DNA from: Candidatus Shapirobacteria bacterium CG2_30_35_20
Lineage (GTDB): Bacteria > Patescibacteriota > Microgenomatia > UBA12405
Reading direction: 5' to 3'
Length of the DNA stretch: 16,514 nucleotides
Assembly: GCA_001873665.1 (NCBI GenBank)
Contig: MNZO01000035.1
Span: 1 to 16,514, forward strand
Under the pieces are notes generated by a model, which was given only the letters and a program-made list of their open reading frames with translations, had not been told where the DNA came from and searched no databases. Below, one piece after another: positions 13,135 to 16,514 of the stretch (position 1 is its first letter; every line of letters starts with the position of its first letter). The position numbers and the translations under genes are program-made.

Positions 13135-13410
13135 TTATTTTCCGTAAACCTGTTCGTGAGTGCTGGTGTCAACAAACCTGACAGTTTGATCACCAATTAT
13201 TTGATATATGATTCTAATGTCACTTGTAACTGAAAAGGCTCTATACTTTTTCATTTCACCTTGCAGTTGATGATCAGCTAAAAAAGGTGAAGATGAATTT
13301 CTTGAAAATAATTTAACTTGTTCAACAAAACGATCGGATAATTTAAGAGAATGAAAAATCCGATCTGAATAAAATTTGCAAAATGTTTTAGAAAATACAA
13401 TTTCAACCAC
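13135..13410 (-). CDS. Type II toxin, RelE/YafQ-like mRNA interferase
   Basis: Predicted ribosome-dependent or free RNase toxin that blocks translation when not bound by its antitoxin. The 91-aa protein fits the RelE/ParE fold: IVFSKTFCKFY start, VEQVKLFSRNSSSPFLADHQ, then YRAFSVTSDIRIIYQ, and the end DTSTHEQVYGK (family: xGTHdxvY). Candidate catalytic residues are His47, Asp64, Arg66 and His85, by analogy with YafQ. It starts with GTG (13408-13410), overlapping the antitoxin stop by 8 nt, the usual coupled arrangement with antitoxin first. It sits between fusA and tuf, an insertion into a conserved cluster. Which target site it cuts cannot be told from sequence. Confidence 0.85.
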   Translation of the reverse strand: MVEIVFSKTFCKFYSDRIFHSLKLSDRFVEQVKLFSRNSSSPFLADHQLQGEMKKYRAFSVTSDIRIIYQIIGDQTVRFVDTSTHEQVYGK

Positions 13411-13696
13411 GATTTAAGTATGCCATTAATTCGTCAATATTACTGCTTTTGATAAAGTCACCTTTTTTTATTTCTTTATCGGATTGGGCGACCATTTTAT
13501 CAAGATGTGCCTCTTGTTCTGGAGTGATGTACTCAGGTGGATATGTATTTGAAAATAAATTATATTTGCCAATAATTGATTGTTTAAGAAAAACACGAAT
13601 ATACTCCTGCAATGAAGAATAACCTAACTCTTCGACATATTCTTTGGCTCTTACTTTTAATACTTTATCAATTGGAACTTGGATTGTGGTTTTCAT
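13403..13696 (-). CDS. Type II antitoxin, ribbon-helix-helix type
   Basis: Partner of the downstream RelE-like toxin; expected to neutralise it and to bind its own promoter. The 97-aa protein begins MKTTIQVPIDKVLKVRAKEY and continues to SSLQEYIRVFLKQ, the strand-helix-helix pattern of RelB/DinJ-like antitoxins (residues 1-40). The rest is a charged, probably extended toxin-wrapping tail ending in SSNIDELMAYLNRG. It ends with TGA. The ATG lies 6 nt after a consensus -10 box, so the mRNA is probably leaderless. The pair is tightly packed against the fusA terminator. Confidence 0.83.
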   Translation of the reverse strand: MKTTIQVPIDKVLKVRAKEYVEELGYSSLQEYIRVFLKQSIIGKYNLFSNTYPPEYITPEQEAHLDKMVAQSDKEIKKGDFIKSSNIDELMAYLNRG

Positions 13697-13702
13697 AGTA
13701 TC

Positions 13703-13730
13703 ATTATATTATTTTGATATTATTTGTCAA
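13703..13730 (-). promoter_or_regulatory. Consensus promoter of the toxin-antitoxin pair
   Basis: Minus strand: -35 TTGACA (13725-13730), 16-bp spacer, -10 TATAAT (13703-13708), both perfect. The antitoxin ATG follows after only 6 nt (GATACT), so the transcript should begin at or near the A of ATG. TATCA (13699-13703) and TGATA (13715-13719) form an imperfectly spaced inverted repeat over the -10 box, a possible operator for the antitoxin; that part is speculative given the AT-rich context. Confidence 0.8.
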
Positions 13731-13735
13731 TAACT

Positions 13736-13758
13736 AAAAATCCCCCATTGCTGGGGGA
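13736..13758 (-). terminator. Predicted intrinsic terminator of fusA
   Basis: Read on the minus strand: TCCCCC, loop AGCAAT, GGGGGA, then TTTTT. A 6-bp GC-rich stem followed directly by a U-tract fits a Rho-independent terminator 57 nt past the fusA stop. The -35 box of the toxin-antitoxin promoter begins 5 nt later. Confidence 0.72.
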
Positions 13759-13777
13759 ATAAAAAACAATTTATTTA

Positions 13778-13803
13778 TAGGAACGCATTATAATGCGTTC
13801 CTA
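13778..13803. repeat. Perfect 26-bp palindrome
   Basis: TAGGAACGCATTA (13778-13790) is followed without a gap by its exact reverse complement (13791-13803). It lies between the fusA stop and the terminator. Like the 1138-1165 element it has 13-bp arms, but the sequence differs. It may be a mobile palindromic repeat, a protein-binding site or a transcript-stabilising hairpin. Confidence 0.85.
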
Positions 13804-13814
13804 CGCAACCCAAT

Positions 13815-15920
13815 TTATTTTGTCGATGTTTTGATCGTCAACTTTTCTTGAATATCACGAGGCACTGGGTCGTAGTGGCTAGGTTCCATATAAAAACTAC
13901 CTCGACCTTGGGTTAAACTGCGAATAACGGTAGCGTAACCACGGACGTTGTCCAAAGGAATAGTGGCAGTAATGGTAGTAAAGCCAAAAGCATCGGTAGT
14001 ACCACCAATTTGACCTCGGCGAGAAGACAAATCACCAATGACCGTACCCATAAATTCGGAAGGGACGGCCACTTCCATTTTCATGATAGGTTCGAGAACC
14101 AGTGGATTGGCGAGCCCAAAAGCGTCTTTGATGGCGTAATTACCAGCTAATTTAAAAGCTTGCTCAGACGAATCAACATCGTGGTAGGTTCCATCGTAAA
14201 CAGTGATTTTGATGTCGGTAGCTGGATAACCAGCGATAATACCTTTGATCAAGGTTTCGCGAACACCTTTTTCAATAGCAGGAATAAAGTTACTGGGAAT
14301 GGCACCACCTTTAACGGCGTTGACAAACTCAACCCCTTCACCGCGAGCCTTGGGTTCGACATGGATTTTACAGTGACCATATTGACCATGACCACCAGAC
14401 TGATGAATATATTTACCCTCACCATCGGCATTAATCGAAATTGTCTCACGATAGGCTACCTGAGGAGCTCCAGTTTTGACATTGACACCAAATTCCCGGC
14501 GGAGACGATCGACGATAATTTCTAGATACAATTCACCCATACCAGCGATAATAGTTTGACCTGTTTCTTGGTTAAAAGAAACTTGAAAAGTGGGATCCTC
14601 TTGAGACAATTTGTTTAGAGCCTGACCCATTTTTTCCTGATCATCGGCAGTTTCGGGCTCAATAGCTAGTGAAATAACAGGTTCGGGAAATTGAATTGGT
14701 GATAATAAGATTGGGGCATTTTTATCGCATAATGTATCACCCGTAAAAGAATCTTTTAACCCAATACAGGCGATAATTTCTCCAGCGTAGCCTTCTTCCA
14801 AACCCTCACGTTTGTCAGCATGCATTAGTAGCAAACGCCCGATTCTCTCGCTTTTTTGTCGAGTTGAGTTATAAACCTCGGTACCAGTTTTGATGGTACC
14901 AGAATATACTCGAACGTAAGATAATGTTCCGACGTGAGCATCGGTTTGAACTTTAAATAATAGAGCAGAAAGTGGTTCGTTGTTTTCAGGTTTACGGAAT
15001 AATTTTTCACCAGTATTGATGTCAAAACCTTCAATAGGGGGAAGGTCTAATGGCGAAGGCAAATAGTCAATGATAGCTTCGAGAATGGGATGGATACCTT
15101 TGTTGCGCCAAGCAGCACCACAATAAACAGGAAATAGTTTTAGCTTGATAGTAGCGGCACGGAGTGTGGCTTTGAGCTCGGGGATAGAAATTTCTTCATC
15201 GTTAAGGAATTTTTCCATTAAAATTTCGTCTTCACCAGCAATTTTTTCCACCATTATAGCTCTGGCTTTTTGGGCTGCATCTATGTATTCGGGAGTGACA
15301 TCTTTGACGGTAAACTCCATACCTTCAGGATCTTTATCATAAACAATCATTTTCATTTCCATGAGATCGATGACCCCAACGTGGGCATGTTCTTCACCAA
15401 TTGGCAGTACCACCGGTACAATAGGGCAACGAAGTTTGGCAGTTATAGAATCAAGAGTATTTTGGAAAGAAGCACCAACTTTGTCCATTTTGTTGACAAA
15501 AGCGATACGAGGTACGCCATATTTGTCTGCTTGTCGCCACACTGTTTCGCTTTGGGCTTGGACACCGGCATTGCCGTCAAAAATCATGATGGCACCATCA
15601 AGAACGCGCAGTGAGCGTTCGACTTCGGCAGTAAAATCGACGTGTCCGGGAGTATCGATAATGTTAATACGATGATCTTTAAAAAAGGTGGTAATGCAGG
15701 CAGATTGGATAGTAATTCCGCGCTCACGTTCCTGAACCATGGAGTCGGTAGTAGTAGTTCCTTCGTCGACAGAACCTATTTTGTGAATTTTTCCAGTATA
15801 GAATAATAAACGTTCGGTGGTGGTAGTTTTACCGCCATCGATATGAGCGATAATACCGATGTTTCGGACTTTGTCCATAGGAACAGTGCGTTTTTTGGTG
15901 ATTTGAATAGCATCAGCCAT
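13815..15920 (-). CDS. fusA: Elongation factor G
   Basis: GTPase that drives translocation on the ribosome and, with RRF, ribosome recycling. The 701-aa protein has the full five-domain length. Motifs: P-loop AHIDGGKT (25-32), RGITI (67-71), DTPGH (89-93), NKMD (143-146). Domain IV carries GGHGQYGHCKI and domain V the ending NVRGYATVIRSLTQGRGSFY. The P-loop has Gly where most EF-G have Ala (AHIDAGKT), a mild change. The start at 15920 adds 14 residues before MDKVRNIG; an internal start at Met15 is possible. It lacks rpsL-rpsG upstream, unlike the usual str operon. Confidence 0.97.
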   Translation of the reverse strand: MADAIQITKKRTVPMDKVRNIGIIAHIDGGKTTTTERLLFYTGKIHKIGSVDEGTTTTDSMVQERERGITIQSACITTFFKDHRINIIDTPGHVDFTAEVERSLRVLDGAIMIFDGNAGVQAQSETVWRQADKYGVPRIAFVNKMDKVGASFQNTLDSITAKLRCPIVPVVLPIGEEHAHVGVIDLMEMKMIVYDKDPEGMEFTVKDVTPEYIDAAQKARAIMVEKIAGEDEILMEKFLNDEEISIPELKATLRAATIKLKLFPVYCGAAWRNKGIHPILEAIIDYLPSPLDLPPIEGFDINTGEKLFRKPENNEPLSALLFKVQTDAHVGTLSYVRVYSGTIKTGTEVYNSTRQKSERIGRLLLMHADKREGLEEGYAGEIIACIGLKDSFTGDTLCDKNAPILLSPIQFPEPVISLAIEPETADDQEKMGQALNKLSQEDPTFQVSFNQETGQTIIAGMGELYLEIIVDRLRREFGVNVKTGAPQVAYRETISINADGEGKYIHQSGGHGQYGHCKIHVEPKARGEGVEFVNAVKGGAIPSNFIPAIEKGVRETLIKGIIAGYPATDIKITVYDGTYHDVDSSEQAFKLAGNYAIKDAFGLANPLVLEPIMKMEVAVPSEFMGTVIGDLSSRRGQIGGTTDAFGFTTITATIPLDNVRGYATVIRSLTQGRGSFYMEPSHYDPVPRDIQEKLTIKTSTK

Positions 15921-16023
15921 AAATTAAAGAAATTTCAAATTTAGAATTTAAAAACTAATAAAATAAAAAATGGGTACTAAAAGACCATATTTAAGTGAAT
16001 TATGATAACACGATAAACAATGT
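15921..16023. repeat. AT-rich spacer upstream of fusA
   Basis: The 103-bp gap holds AT-rich words (AAATTTAGAATTTAAAAA) like those in the ribosomal spacers. CATAAT on the minus strand near 16003-16008 is a weak -10 candidate without a clear -35. No Shine-Dalgarno site precedes fusA. fusA may be read from the promoter of the 93-aa gene. Confidence 0.4.
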
Positions 16024-16305
16024 TTAGGAAGATAGTGTTCGGGGGATAAACAATTCCCAGTTATTATTCATTTTTACCACAGACCCTACGATAACTTGAT
16101 TGTCTGGTGTAATTCCTACAGCTGTTTTTCGAACTAACCAAAATCTAGCTACACCCATATCTTTTGGTTCAGCATCTAAAACAAAATACTGGTTTGTTTC
16201 TACTCCTCCGTCGGCTTCTACAAACTCAGATGAAATACCATGAACAATACCTGTTTTTGTCACTATTCCTGGACCAGTTCTTGACAATAAATTTATGTTT
16301 AACAT
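16024..16305 (-). CDS. Hypothetical 93-aa protein upstream of fusA
   Basis: No family recognised. The protein has no membrane segment or signal peptide. It looks like a beta-rich small domain: VTKTGIVHGISSEF, NQYFVLDAEP, ARFWLVRKTAVGI, VIVGSVVKMNNNWELFIP, with an acidic first half. It has its own promoter (16313-16340) with the ATG 7 nt after the -10 box. It lies 103 nt before fusA where rpsL-rpsG would normally be. The normal composition, promoter and clean frame support a real gene. Confidence 0.6.
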   Translation of the reverse strand: MLNINLLSRTGPGIVTKTGIVHGISSEFVEADGGVETNQYFVLDAEPKDMGVARFWLVRKTAVGITPDNQVIVGSVVKMNNNWELFIPRTLSS

Positions 16306-16312
16306 GTAGCTT

Positions 16313-16340
16313 ATTATATATCATTACGAAGAAAAAGCAA
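16313..16340 (-). promoter_or_regulatory. Promoter of the 93-aa gene, predicted leaderless
   Basis: Minus strand: -35 TTGCTT (16335-16340), 16-bp spacer, -10 TATAAT (16313-16318). Seven nucleotides separate the -10 box from the ATG at 16305, so the transcript should begin at or just before the start codon. The layout matches that of the toxin-antitoxin promoter. Confidence 0.65.
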
Positions 16341-16367
16341 TAAAGATTGGTGCCAAAAAGGACTTTA

Positions 16368-16514
16368 TCAAAATTTTTTAAAAATTTTGTAGAAAATGTG
16401 TTTCCAAATTTTGGAAAAATAGACAAAGTTGATGAGGATGATGGAAATAATAATGACAGCGTCGTAATTTAGACGCAAATAATAATTATTTTCGAGATGT
16501 AGCCACATGCCAAA
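16368..16514 (-). CDS. Possible membrane-protein C-terminus, cut by the window edge
   Basis: An open frame runs from the window edge to TGA at 16368-16370. From an ATG at 16508 it would encode 46 aa. It has one hydrophobic segment (DAVIIISIILINFVYF) followed by a Lys-rich tail (KIFKKF), as expected of a membrane helix with a cytoplasmic end. It may be a small protein or the end of a longer gene. A competing 40-codon frame on the plus strand (16350-16472) overlaps it and has an acidic Asp/Asn-rich end. I favour the minus strand because all other genes lie there. Confidence 0.4.
   Translation of the reverse strand, partial: FGMWLHLENNYYLRLNYDAVIIISIILINFVYFSKIWKHIFYKIFKKF

Noticed and set aside
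15270..15675. Open frames over 100 aa on the plus strand inside fusA, and similar ones in tuf, secY and rplW
   Set aside because: They lie antisense to well-conserved genes, overlap each other in different frames and have no start signals or protein-like features.
16226..16426. 66-aa minus-strand frame overlapping the 93-aa gene and its promoter
   Set aside because: It covers the promoter and start of the better-supported 93-aa gene in another frame and has a composition typical of AT-rich noise.
16350..16472. 40-codon plus-strand frame with GTG start and acidic Asp/Asn end
   Set aside because: It would be the only plus-strand gene, needs a rare start, and overlaps a minus-strand frame with a plausible membrane helix. 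It cannot be excluded but is not called.

Overview
The window is a ribosomal-protein supercluster, with every convincing gene on the minus strand. In transcription order (right to left) it runs: an unknown 93-aa protein, fusA, a type II toxin-antitoxin pair, tuf, rpsJ-rplC-rplD-rplW-rplB-rpsS-rplV-rpsC-rplP-rpmC-rpsQ (S10 block), rplN-rplX-rplE-rpsZ-rpsH-rplF-rplR-rpsE-rplO-secY (spc block), an unknown Cys-rich 91-aa protein, a broken DUF559 gene and adk. That is 20 ribosomal proteins, both translation GTPases, the translocon channel and an NMP kinase.

The organism looks like a candidate phyla radiation bacterium (Patescibacteria). The sequence is AT-rich, rpmD (L30) is absent between rpsE and rplO, most starts have no Shine-Dalgarno sequence, and several proteins are short or divergent (L2 lacks its N-terminal tail, EF-Tu has an unusual switch I, Adk is atypical). 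TGA acts as a normal stop (rplO and the antitoxin), so this is not a code-25 lineage. A Microgenomates-like member is only a guess.

Layout: 1-127 is a hairpin repeat downstream of adk. 128-721 is adk. 722-1317 is a gene-poor patch with hairpin repeats, a perfect 13-bp-arm inverted repeat and a DUF559 remnant. 1318-1593 is the Cys-rich unknown. 1622-12908 is the secY-to-tuf cluster, tightly packed (overlaps or 0-11 nt gaps) except where AT-rich repetitive spacers of about 70-170 bp separate genes. 12909-13134 holds the tuf promoter and another AT-rich repeat. 13135-13696 is the toxin-antitoxin pair. 13697-13814 holds its promoter, the fusA terminator and a 26-bp palindrome. 13815-15920 is fusA. 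16024-16514 has the 93-aa unknown, its promoter and the cut-off end of a small membrane-protein frame.

Together the genes make the ribosome (30S and 50S core proteins), drive elongation (EF-Tu, EF-G) and insert or export proteins (SecY). The accessory material (toxin-antitoxin, DUF559 fragment, palindromic repeats) sits only at the joints of the conserved cluster. I found no convincing wholly new multi-gene system. The most unusual signals are the EF-Tu switch I, the L2 changes, the predicted leaderless promoters and the word-like AT-rich spacers.
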